Source: Reinekea forsetii (lineage in GTDB: Bacteria; Pseudomonadota; Gammaproteobacteria; Pseudomonadales; Natronospirillaceae). Taken from it: a stretch of DNA of 64,000 bases. Where the stretch lies: the NCBI RefSeq assembly GCF_002795845.1, contig NZ_CP011797.1, forward strand, positions 2,193,501 through 2,257,500, written 5' to 3'. A program made the translations under genes and the position numbers. Positions 56,649-64,000 of this stretch are shown piece after piece (positions within the stretch are counted from its first letter, which is position 1; the number at the start of each line of letters is the position of its first letter). The notes beneath the pieces are model-generated. The model saw only the letters and a program-made list of their open reading frames with translations, ran no database searches and was not told the DNA's origin.

Positions 56649-56975
56649 TTAAAAGGGTAACTTCATGCCCGGTGGCAGGCCCATACCGGCGGTCACAGAT
56701 GACATCCGTTCTTTACTGGCACTGTCGACCTTGCGCACCGCGTCGTTTACCGCAGCAGCGAGCAAGTCTTCGAGCAATTCCTTATCTTCTTGCATTAGGG
56801 AATCATCTAAACTGACGCTTTTTACATCATGACGCCCGGTCATAACCAGGCGCACTAGGCCAGCACCGGCCTCACCCGTCACTTCCATACGGTCCACTTC
56901 GGCCTGAATCTGTTGCATTTTTTCCTGCATTTGCTGGGCTTGCTTCATCATATTGCCCATGCCACCTTTCATCAT
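56649..56975 (-). CDS. ybaB: YbaB/EbfC nucleoid-associated protein
   Basis: 108 aa DNA-binding dimer. Met/Gln-rich helix [30 protein letters not shown] and core [15 protein letters not shown] are characteristic. Lies 3 bp after dnaX, the normal order dnaX-ybaB-recR. Confidence 0.96.
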   Translation of the reverse strand: MMKGGMGNMMKQAQQMQEKMQQIQAEVDRMEVTGEAGAGLVRLVMTGRHDVKSVSLDDSLMQEDKELLEDLLAAAVNDAVRKVDSASKERMSSVTAGMGLPPGMKLPF

Positions 56976-56978
56976 CTT

Positions 56979-59045
56979 CTAGTCTCCTGACGGTATTGGA
57001 TTGTGGATCGGCTGGGCCGATTCACGATTAAGTTCGGCGTCAAACTGGTCCACCAGCTGATTGAAGAAAACATCGTTTTTCAGATGGTTGTAGGCCTTGT
57101 CGCGGGCGACAAGGACCAGTTGGTCGACCCACAGCTGGGGGGTTTTCTCGACCGGCTTAAAATCATGGTGCAACTCACAACAGCCGGGCAGCCAAGTGCC
57201 AATCACCGCCAAGAAACGCTCCAGGTGATTATCGGTCATCACTTTCTTGTAATTCGGGGAAATATTCAAGGTCAACATGCGACCGTCAAAGGCGACCCAC
57301 TCGCTGTGCGCAAAAAGGGTCTTGGTCATACCGATCAAACCTAAGCGATGCAGGGTAACCTGCCACCAATGGGTTGGATCTTGCTGCAGGTCGACCACCG
57401 GCCATTGAGCTTTTTCCAAACCGGTTAGCGTTTGAGTACCGGGCTCGGGTGCGTCGACTGCAACCGCCGGCAATGCGGGCTCAACAACAGCCATCCTGCT
57501 CTTGAGCACTGCTGTTGGTTCGAGTTTCGGGGGCTCGGACGGGCTATCAACCGGCCACGGTGGACTGGTCAGAGCGACGTCGGGGCTGGCACTCGCCTGT
57601 GGCTCTGACTGTGGCTCTGACTGTGGCTCTGACTGTGGCTCTGACTGTGGCTCTGACTGTGGCTCTGACTGTGGCTCTGACTGTGGCTCTGGCTCTGACT
57701 GTGGCTCTGACTGTGGCTCTGACTGTGGCTCTGGCTGTGGCTCTGGCTCTGGCTCTGGCTCTGGCTCTGACTGTGGCTCTGACTGTGGCTCTGGCTCTGA
57801 TTGTGGCTGTGGCTCTGGCTCTGACTGTGGCATCGTGCTAACAGGTTCAACCGCCACACTCTCGGATTCAACCTGCTGGAACTTTGGGCTGTCGGGCACT
57901 TCCGCACCGGCGTCGACCGACTGACTGGTCAAGGCGCTCAGTTCACCAATCGCTGCGGCCGGTGTCTGGCTAAAGGCCACCATGCGCAATAGGGTCATCT
58001 CGAACCCGGCGCGTTCACTCGGCGCCAAGGCCAGGTCGGGCTTGGCTTGTATGGCGATTTGATAATAAAGATGCACGTCTTCCGGTTGCGTCGCCGAGGC
58101 CAATTGAATAATCGCCGCCTTGTCACCCTTCTGATTGTCGATGGCACTGGGCGCTGCTTGGGCAATGGCAATTCGATGCAAGGTCGACATCAGCTCGGTC
58201 ATCAAGGTCTGGTAATCGGGCGAGTGTTGATCAATTTGCGCGATCAGCGCCAGCACCGTATCGATATCCTTTTCGAAGATGGCCCGGACCAACTTAAGCA
58301 CTCGCCGCAGGTCGACACTACCAAGCATGGCCGCCACTTCCTGTTCGATCAGCGCACCCTGACCAAAGGCGATGGCCTGATCGGTCAGGCTTAGGGCGTC
58401 ACGCATACTGCCGCGCGCCGCTTCGGCAACCGACCACAGGGAGGGCTCATCATAGGGCACCTGCTCGGCCGCCAAGATGGTGTGCAAATGTTGCACTATG
58501 TGCTCGCGGCTCATGTTTTTGAGATTAAACTGCAGGCAGCGCGATAAGACCGTCATCGGCAACTTCTGCGGATCGGTGGTCGCTAAGAGGAATTTGACGT
58601 GCGCGGGCGGCTCTTCTAGGGTCTTGAGCAGGGCGTTAAAGCTGCTGGTCGAGAGCATGTGCACCTCATCGATCAGATACACCTTAAAGCGTCCGCGCGA
58701 CGGCGCATATTGGACGTTTTCGAGTAATTCTCGGGTGTCTTCAACCTTGGTTCGGCTGGCCGCATCGACCTCAATCAGATCAATAAATCGACCGTTGGCG
58801 ATATCGGTACAGGCTGAACAGACGCCACAAGGGTTCGAGCTGACCCCGACTTCACAATTTAGACACTTGGCCAGCAAGCGGGCAATGGAGGTTTTGCCCA
58901 CGCCCCGGGTGCCGGTAAACAGATAGGCATGATGCAGCCGTTGCTGGTCTAACGCATTAATCAGAGCCCGTAAAACATGGGCCTGACCAACCATTTCCGA
59001 AAAGCTCGATGGGCGCCATTTCCTGGCGAGAACCTGATATGACAT
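56979..59045 (-). CDS. dnaX: DNA polymerase III subunit tau/gamma
   Basis: 688 aa from ATG 59045 ([12 protein letters not shown]); the reading frame stays open upstream but the extension is not homologous. Clamp-loader ATPase: GTRGVGKTS, zinc cysteines [26 protein letters not shown], and the SRC sensor. After domain III (about 370) comes a linker made almost wholly of (Q/E)SEP and EP units, about residues 405-485, then tau-specific domains that bind DnaB and the polymerase. No A AAA AAG slippery site was seen where E. coli has it, so a gamma form may not be made by frameshifting. Confidence 0.94.
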   Translation of the reverse strand: MSYQVLARKWRPSSFSEMVGQAHVLRALINALDQQRLHHAYLFTGTRGVGKTSIARLLAKCLNCEVGVSSNPCGVCSACTDIANGRFIDLIEVDAASRTKVEDTRELLENVQYAPSRGRFKVYLIDEVHMLSTSSFNALLKTLEEPPAHVKFLLATTDPQKLPMTVLSRCLQFNLKNMSREHIVQHLHTILAAEQVPYDEPSLWSVAEAARGSMRDALSLTDQAIAFGQGALIEQEVAAMLGSVDLRRVLKLVRAIFEKDIDTVLALIAQIDQHSPDYQTLMTELMSTLHRIAIAQAAPSAIDNQKGDKAAIIQLASATQPEDVHLYYQIAIQAKPDLALAPSERAGFEMTLLRMVAFSQTPAAAIGELSALTSQSVDAGAEVPDSPKFQQVESESVAVEPVSTMPQSEPEPQPQSEPEPQSEPQSEPEPEPEPEPQPEPQSEPQSEPQSEPEPQSEPQSEPQSEPQSEPQSEPQSEPQSEPQASASPDVALTSPPWPVDSPSEPPKLEPTAVLKSRMAVVEPALPAVAVDAPEPGTQTLTGLEKAQWPVVDLQQDPTHWWQVTLHRLGLIGMTKTLFAHSEWVAFDGRMLTLNISPNYKKVMTDNHLERFLAVIGTWLPGCCELHHDFKPVEKTPQLWVDQLVLVARDKAYNHLKNDVFFNQLVDQFDAELNRESAQPIHNPIPSGD
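57597..57830. repeat. dnaX: 12/6-bp microsatellite in dnaX
   Basis: Tandem GGCTCTGACTGT (12 bp) units mixed with shorter GGCTCT (6 bp) units; translated on the minus strand as QSEP and EP repeats in the tau linker. All units are multiples of three, so length variation would not break dnaX. Confidence 0.92.
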
Positions 59046-59244
59046 AGGGTTTCGTTCGTTCACCGATAAAAGGCCACTATCGTAACTTTGATTGCCCACT
59101 GCTGCCAGTGCTGATATGCCGCTGACGAAAAATAGCCACGTAAAACAGCCAGTTAGATCGGCTAATGACGCTAAGGTGGCAAGCATTGGATTTGGAACGG
59201 GATTAGGGGTATTGCAGATAGGGCTCAGACGAATCGACAGTTTG

Positions 59245-59358
<114 letters not shown>

Positions 59359-59372
59359 CAACTGTCCGGCGG

Positions 59373-59400
59373 ATTATCCACAATCGGGGCCCAATGGCAA
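59373..59400 (-). promoter_or_regulatory. Promoter of the 4.5S RNA gene
   Basis: Minus strand TTGCCA (59400-59395), 16-bp spacer, GATAAT (59378-59373); both boxes are one base from consensus, and the predicted start falls at the 5' end of the RNA. Confidence 0.7.
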
Positions 59401-59697
59401 CAGCCAATCAAAGACTTGGCGCAAATCAGACGAAATAGATTGGCATTAGTGATGAAAAGTATCATCCGAGACGCTACTCAGTTCGTAAGGTAGCGCTAAT
59501 ACCGTTCGCAACGGCCGACCCTTTATGGCGCTTCGGCGACGGACATAGGCGCTGCGTAGCTCGACCGTTCACTATCGGGCCAAGTCGATTGCCGATCTGG
59601 CACCCCGGTCGATTTTGCGTCATTATGGTCTGTTACAGCGCAGAGCTGAGACCAAGGCCACTGAGCCAAACTAAAAAAAATACTTTTAAGGCGTCCA
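59381..59697. other. Intergenic region between ffs and the photolyase operon
   Basis: 317 bp with the ffs promoter at the left, a candidate ECF-sigma promoter at 59462-59490, and otherwise no gene I can support. A 60-codon minus-strand reading at 59523-59705 has no family resemblance and no ribosome binding site. Confidence 0.6.
59462..59490 (+). promoter_or_regulatory. Candidate ECF (RpoE/ChrR-type) promoter of the photolyase operon
   Basis: TCATCC (59462-59467), 18-bp spacer, TAAGG (59486-59490), close to the TGATCC-N18-TAAGA pattern of photo-oxidative-stress sigma E promoters. It would give a leader of about 200 nt before phr, which is long, so this is tentative. The operon content fits such control. 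Confidence 0.35.
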
Positions 59698-61110
59698 ATG
59701 GCCAATCAACTTGTCTGGTTTCGAAACGATTTGCGTACCTGCGACCATGCCCCCCTGAGCGAGGCCCTGGTTGCGGCTCACCAACAAAACAGCACAATAA
59801 CTGCGGCCTTTATTTGGAGTCCGGAACAGCTTCAGCAACAGGGCGCTGGCAGCCCAAAGTTGGCCGCCTATCAGCAGGCCCTGGATGCCCTCAACGATGA
59901 CTTGGCCGCTTTGGGTGTTGAGCTGCAGATCATCACGGCACCGAGCTGGCAGCAGGGGGTTACCGATCTTATCGAGTTGTGTGTTCGTCTCGATGTCGAC
60001 AATATCTATTGCCACTATGAGCCGGGCTGGGATGAACGCCTGAGAGATGGCCAGTTTCACGACCAGGCACCGGAACAGATGCACCTGCATCGCGCCAATG
60101 ATCTGTATTCAGCGCCGCCGCGCCAGCTGCTCACCCTGCAGGGCAACTTCTATAAGGTCTTTACCCCCTATAAGAGAAACCTGTTAGCCCAAATCATCGA
60201 TACCTTGGTCGCCCCGCGTCCGGCGCCCGATAACGGTTTGCCGGCCCAGGCGGCCAAACCGCTGGCACTGGGGGAACGCTTTGTCTGGGATAATCCAATG
60301 CAATTGCCGGTCCTAGAACAACAGGCGCATGAACGCCTCGAAGATTTTATGGACCAGATGAACGACTACTCCAGCCTACGCGATATTCCAGCCCGCGCCG
60401 GCACCTCGCTCTTATCGACTAGCCTGGCGCTCGGCACCCTAAGTAGCCGACAGGTGCTCTGGACCATTGCCCAGCGCCAAGCCTTAACCAGCTCAAATGC
60501 CTTTTTATCCGAGATTCTATGGCGTGAGTTTTACAAGTACTTGCTGGCTTGGCGGCCTGAGCTTTGCCTCGGCAAGGCCTTTAATCCAAAGTGGGACCAA
60601 TTCCCATGGCAGACCGACCCGAGCTTGTTGCAACGCTGGCAAGCAGGCCAAACAGGGGTTCCCCTGGTCGATGCCGCTGCCCGTCAACTCAACCAGACCG
60701 GCTGGATGCACAACCGCTTGCGCATGGTCTCGGCCATGTATTTGGTAAAAATCCTGCAAGTGGACTGGCGTCATGGCGAAGCCTGGTTTGCCCGTCAGCT
60801 GGCCGACTTTGACTTCGCGGCCAACAATGGTGGCTGGCAATGGGTGGCCTCGACCGGCGTTGACGCAACGCCCTATTTCCGCATCTTCAATCCGCATGAA
60901 CAATCCCGTCGCTTTGATCCGGACGGTGATTTTATTCGTAAATACGTCCCTGAATTGGCTCCCTTGGCAAACAAAGCCATCCACCAACCAACCCCTGAAC
61001 TCGCGCTCGCTTTGGGCTACCCCTTGCCTGTGGTCGACTATAAAACATCGCGCGCGGACACCCTGGTTAAATTTAAGAAGTTAGGACAAGACTATGACCA
61101 ACATCATTGA
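59698..61110 (+). CDS. phrB: Deoxyribodipyrimidine photolyase (class I)
   Basis: 470 aa light-dependent repair enzyme for cyclobutane dimers. The N-terminal antenna domain starts LVWFRNDLRTCDHAPLSEAL; the FAD domain has SSRQVLWTI, WREFYKYLL, GVPLVDAAARQLNQTGWMHNRLRMVSAMYLVK, and the Trp/FAD segment DFDFAANNGGWQWVASTGVDATPYFRIFNP. Full length. Starts a five-gene run whose members overlap or nearly touch. Confidence 0.95.
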   Translation: MANQLVWFRNDLRTCDHAPLSEALVAAHQQNSTITAAFIWSPEQLQQQGAGSPKLAAYQQALDALNDDLAALGVELQIITAPSWQQGVTDLIELCVRLDVDNIYCHYEPGWDERLRDGQFHDQAPEQMHLHRANDLYSAPPRQLLTLQGNFYKVFTPYKRNLLAQIIDTLVAPRPAPDNGLPAQAAKPLALGERFVWDNPMQLPVLEQQAHERLEDFMDQMNDYSSLRDIPARAGTSLLSTSLALGTLSSRQVLWTIAQRQALTSSNAFLSEILWREFYKYLLAWRPELCLGKAFNPKWDQFPWQTDPSLLQRWQAGQTGVPLVDAAARQLNQTGWMHNRLRMVSAMYLVKILQVDWRHGEAWFARQLADFDFAANNGGWQWVASTGVDATPYFRIFNPHEQSRRFDPDGDFIRKYVPELAPLANKAIHQPTPELALALGYPLPVVDYKTSRADTLVKFKKLGQDYDQHH

Positions 61111-61522
61111 ACGCATCCAAGAGACCTATGCGGCGCTCAATAAAGACACAGTAGAGAGCGACCTGTTAGCGAATCTCTATGCCGATAACGTCGTTTTTAT
61201 CGACCCGCTTCATCGGATAGAAACGTTGCCGAATCTACAAGTCTACTTTAAGAACATGTACCAGAATGTCAGCCACATCAATTTCAACTTCACCCATACG
61301 CTCGGGGATGACCAAAGCGCCTTTCTGGCCTGGGACATGACCTTTGTGCACCCGAAGCTCAATGGCGGCAACGCGATTGTGGTCCCGGGTACGTCAAGAG
61401 TTCAGTTTGCAAACGGCAAGATCACCCATCATCAGGATTACTTCGACAGCACCGCGATGCTATTCGGCCATATCCCGCTGTTAAAGCAAATAATCAACCT
61501 GATAAAAAATCGCCTGAACTAG
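61094..61522 (+). CDS. NTF2/SnoaL-like protein
   Basis: 142 aa alpha+beta cone-fold protein (IQETYAALNKDTVESDLLANLYADNVVFIDPLHRIETLPNLQVYFKNMY; HHQDYFDSTAML). SnoaL-like proteins of this type accompany photolyase and CFA-like genes in many proteobacteria; the function is unknown. It overlaps phrB by 17 bp. Confidence 0.85.
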   Translation: MTNIIERIQETYAALNKDTVESDLLANLYADNVVFIDPLHRIETLPNLQVYFKNMYQNVSHINFNFTHTLGDDQSAFLAWDMTFVHPKLNGGNAIVVPGTSRVQFANGKITHHQDYFDSTAMLFGHIPLLKQIINLIKNRLN

Positions 61523-61533
61523 GAATCCGTAGC

Positions 61534-62847
61534 ATGAGTCGACCCAAGATAGCCATTATTGGCAGTGGCATAGCAGGCCTCACCGCAGCCAGTAAATTGC
61601 ATCCGGATTTTGATATCCAACTCTATGAATACAACGACTACCTAGGCGGCCATACCAACACCCATGACGTCACCGTCGAAGGTGTCGTCTACCCTGTTAA
61701 CACCGGCTTTATTGTCTATAACGATTGGGTCTACAGCAACTTTAATGCCCTGATGGCGCCCTTGGCCGTTGAGCGGCAAGCCGCCGAGATGAGTTTTTCG
61801 ATCAGTGACGAGGTCACCGGCCTGGAATACAACGGCCGTAATTTGGATACCCTGTTCGCCCAACGACGCAATCTTTGGTCGCCCAAGTTTTATCGCATGG
61901 TCGCCGATATCATCCGCTTCAATCGACTGAGCACCGAAGACTTGGCAGCCGATCGCTTGACTGCCGACATCACCATGGGGCAGTACCTGAATCGACACAA
62001 ACTTGGCGCGGCATTCACGGCGCAATATATCATCCCTATGGGCGCAGCGATCTGGTCAACCGATGAGGCCACGATCCTGGATCTGCCCGCTCTGTTTTTT
62101 ATTCGCTTCTTTAACAATCATGGCCTGCTCTCGGTCACCAATAGACCCCAATGGTATGTCTTGAAGGGCGGATCGCGCAGTTATGTTGCGCCATTGACCG
62201 AACCCTTCGCCGAACGCGTACACCTCAACAGCCGCATCGATAGAGTCGAGCGTCGTAGTGATGGGGTAACCTTGCACTTTGCCGATGGCGCCGAGCACAA
62301 CTTTGACCAGGTTGTGTTCGCCTGCCACAGCGATCAGGCTTTGGCCTTATTGGCAGAGCCAACTGACGCTGAATTGTCGGTTCTCGGCGCCATGAAATAT
62401 GCCGATAACGACGTCGTATTGCACACCGATGAGGCGCTACTGCCAAAACAGAAAAAAGTTTGGGCCGCCTGGAACTACCATCTAGGTGCGGACAAAAGTA
62501 AACCCGCCAGCCTGACCTATAACATGAATATCTTGCAAAGCTTCGATAGCGCTCCGGTGACCTTTTGCGTCACCCTCAACCGCACCGAACTGATCGACCC
62601 GGACAAAATAATAGCCCGCTTCAACTATGCCCACCCGGTATTCAGTCGCGCGTCGCTCGCAGCCCAGGCCCGCTATGCCGACATCGGCAACACCAATCGG
62701 AGCCATTTTTGCGGCGCCTATTGGTTTAATGGCTTTCACGAAGATGGCGTCAATTCAGCGCTCCGCGTGGTCGATGATTTGCACAATCGGCCGCATACCG
62801 CAGCCAAACATCGGCATGAATCAGAGCGGGTCGCCGAGCATGAATAG
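61534..62847 (+). CDS. FAD-dependent amine-oxidase-like oxidoreductase
   Basis: 437 aa. N-terminal FAD motif IIGSGIAGLTAASKL, then GGHTNTHDVTVEGVVYPVNTGFIVYND as in the family found next to DUF1365 and CFA synthases. Probably acts on membrane fatty acids: in Rhodobacter related genes belong to the RpoE/ChrR regulon and are linked to modified fatty acids. The precise reaction is not shown by the sequence. Confidence 0.87.
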   Translation: MSRPKIAIIGSGIAGLTAASKLHPDFDIQLYEYNDYLGGHTNTHDVTVEGVVYPVNTGFIVYNDWVYSNFNALMAPLAVERQAAEMSFSISDEVTGLEYNGRNLDTLFAQRRNLWSPKFYRMVADIIRFNRLSTEDLAADRLTADITMGQYLNRHKLGAAFTAQYIIPMGAAIWSTDEATILDLPALFFIRFFNNHGLLSVTNRPQWYVLKGGSRSYVAPLTEPFAERVHLNSRIDRVERRSDGVTLHFADGAEHNFDQVVFACHSDQALALLAEPTDAELSVLGAMKYADNDVVLHTDEALLPKQKKVWAAWNYHLGADKSKPASLTYNMNILQSFDSAPVTFCVTLNRTELIDPDKIIARFNYAHPVFSRASLAAQARYADIGNTNRSHFCGAYWFNGFHEDGVNSALRVVDDLHNRPHTAAKHRHESERVAEHE

Positions 62848-62856
62848 GCACCTCAG

Positions 62857-63696
62857 ATGAGCGCTAGCATAGTCGACTTGGCCGCCGATCGACTTGGCGG
62901 CAATAGCCGACTGATGATCGGCTGGGTGCGCCATCGTCGCTTTGCGCCCAAAGCCCATAGTCTAAAATACCCGATGTTTATGCTCTATCTGGATCTCGAT
63001 GAGCTGCCCCAGGTTATGGCATGCTCGCGCCTGATGTCGATGGAGCGTTTTAACTGGCTAAATTTTCGCCGCAGTGACTTTTTTGGCGATCCTCAGCGAT
63101 CCTTGAAATCGGCGGTGGTAGGGAAAATTGCTGAGCAATCAGCGATTTTGGAAAGTAACATTGCCCGGGTCTGTATGCTCACCAATCTGCGCACCTTAGG
63201 TTTTTTAAGCAATCCGGTTACCTTCTACTACGCCTTCGACGCGGCCGATCAATTGTTGGCCATCATGCCTGAAATCACCAACACCCCATGGGGCGAGCGG
63301 TTTCAATACGTCTTGTCGGCAACCCCAGATGATAGGGCGATTAGCCCGGTATCTTATTCGGCCAAGGCCTGTCGATTCAAGCTGATCAAAGACTTTCACA
63401 TCTCGCCGTTTCACCCAATGAATCTTAATTACGACTGGCGCTTTGCCCAGCCGGGTCGGCGCAAAAACACTATTCACTTGGAAAGCTGGCAAGGCGGCGA
63501 TAAAATATTCGACGCTAGCCTAAGTCTGGCACCGACGCCAATCAGTGCCGCGGCAATCCGCCATACGCTCATCCGTTTTCCCGCGATGGCCGTAAAGATT
63601 AGCACTGGCATCTATTGGCATGCCCTGAAATTATGGCTTAAAGGCGTCCCATTTTACCCTCACCCTAAGAACGCTAAAAAGGAAAAATCTTCATGA
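62857..63696 (+). CDS. DUF1365 protein
   Basis: 279 aa. Typical start GWVRHRRFAPKAHSLKYPMFMLYLDLDEL, middle RVCMLTNLRTLGFLSNPVTFYYAFD, and KDFHISPFHPMNLNYDWRF. DUF1365 is nearly always paired with the flavoprotein and a CFA synthase. Its stop overlaps the next start (ATGA). Confidence 0.93.
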   Translation: MSASIVDLAADRLGGNSRLMIGWVRHRRFAPKAHSLKYPMFMLYLDLDELPQVMACSRLMSMERFNWLNFRRSDFFGDPQRSLKSAVVGKIAEQSAILESNIARVCMLTNLRTLGFLSNPVTFYYAFDAADQLLAIMPEITNTPWGERFQYVLSATPDDRAISPVSYSAKACRFKLIKDFHISPFHPMNLNYDWRFAQPGRRKNTIHLESWQGGDKIFDASLSLAPTPISAAAIRHTLIRFPAMAVKISTGIYWHALKLWLKGVPFYPHPKNAKKEKSS

Positions 63697-64000
63697 CTAC
63701 GGCGACCACAGCAGCGAACACAGCCCCAACCTTCGCCTGGCGGGCCGCATCACGCCTGTTAAAACACCTAACCCAAGGGTCGTTGACACTGAACTATGAG
63801 CAACACAATAAGGTCTTTGGCAGCCTAGCCGGTCCCGGCCCCCATGCCGAAGTAACGGTATTGGACGCCAAGGTTTTTCGCGATTTGGTGACCGGTGGCT
63901 CCATGGCCGCGGCCGAAACCTATATGGAAGGATTGTGGGAATCACCTGATTTGACCTCGGTGATCCGGCTGTTCTCAGCCAACATTGATAGCGACCCAGA
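63693..64000 (+). CDS. Cyclopropane-fatty-acid synthase-type methyltransferase, 5' part (cut by window edge)
   Basis: The first about 102 codons from ATG 63693 translate to a CFA-synthase N-terminal domain, including the stretch VTGGSMAAAETYMEGLWESPDLTSVIRLF (usual form GGSxGxAEAYMxGxWxxxDL). The SAM-binding domain lies outside the window. Its place after DUF1365 is standard for this operon. Confidence 0.88.
   Translation, partial: MTTATTAANTAPTFAWRAASRLLKHLTQGSLTLNYEQHNKVFGSLAGPGPHAEVTVLDAKVFRDLVTGGSMAAAETYMEGLWESPDLTSVIRLFSANIDSDP

Noticed and set aside
57400-57430. dnaX -1 frameshift site (A AAA AAG)
   Set aside because: Only five A occur before the G on the minus strand (GAAAAAG), and the position is after the linker, so it does not match the E. 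coli arrangement.
57502-57924. Plus-strand reading frame of Gly-Ser-Asp-Cys repeats opposite dnaX
   Set aside because: It is the antisense of the Ser-Glu-Pro repeat tract in dnaX; the flanks show no family similarity and no ribosome binding site.
59523-59705. Small minus-strand frame between ffs and phrB
   Set aside because: No recognisable domain, no ribosome binding site, and it crosses the phrB start region.

Overview
The window is a chromosomal segment of a gammaproteobacterium, most likely a marine, Oceanospirillales/Saccharospirillaceae-like organism. The basis is the gene orders der-bamB-yfgM-hisS-ispG-pilW-rlmN-ndk and dnaX-ybaB-recR-rnd-ycgL-ycgN, a complete SUF operon under an IscR-type regulator, and full-length, tightly packed genes of roughly balanced GC. 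The taxon is inferred from family resemblance only. The window opens inside an IS3-family insertion sequence and ends inside a cyclopropane-fatty-acid-synthase-type gene.

Layout. 1-406: right part of an IS3-type element with a textbook -1 frameshift site. 456-1400: argC. 1401-1864: AT-rich control region. 1865-7294: six co-directional genes that look like a small biosynthetic cluster on prephenate/phenylalanine: a PPOX-like flavoprotein, a heme-oxygenase-like di-iron enzyme, a prephenate dehydratase-ACT protein fused to a BFD-type [2Fe-2S] domain, an aromatic amino acid hydroxylase, its pterin recycling enzyme, and an FMO-type monooxygenase. I do not recognise this combination; it is the strongest candidate for an undescribed system. 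7507-9134: gap and a TetR regulator. 9356-17802 (minus): the housekeeping block der to ndk. 17982-25798 (minus): iscR, a group-I cysteine desulfurase, sufBCDS, sufA, sufT, sufE, with a clear IscR-box promoter. 25981-28361 (minus): a SulP anion transporter with a universal stress protein.

28603-36058: a secreted ExeM-like nuclease, a degenerate transglutaminase-like protein, cysE, trmJ, a SuhB that has lost catalytic residues but keeps a boxA-like element in its leader, a patatin-like lipase and an orphan lipoprotein. 36290-41527: a persulfide/sulfide detoxification set (MBL persulfide dioxygenase-like, DUF442, SulP, YeeE pair) with the same 16-bp operator-like palindrome upstream of two transcription units; rarD lies between. 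41569-50102 (minus): a SGNH hydrolase, a pseudo alpha/beta hydrolase coupled to hrpA, fadD and a class II glutamine amidotransferase. 50135-56975 (minus): a VWA-domain protein with acidic tandem repeats, two small membrane proteins, ycgN, ycgL, rnd, recR and ybaB. 56979-59045: dnaX with a long Ser-Glu-Pro-Gln microsatellite in the tau linker, preceded by the 4.5S RNA gene. 59698-64000: a photolyase operon (phr, NTF2-like, FAD protein, DUF1365, CFA synthase) of the kind linked to photo-oxidative stress.

Links between regions: Fe-S assembly (suf), cysteine supply (cysE), two desulfurases and sulfide/persulfide handling form a sulfur theme. The aromatic cluster contains an Fe-S domain, two non-heme iron enzymes and two flavoproteins. 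All functions are read from motifs and family memory; no database search was possible.
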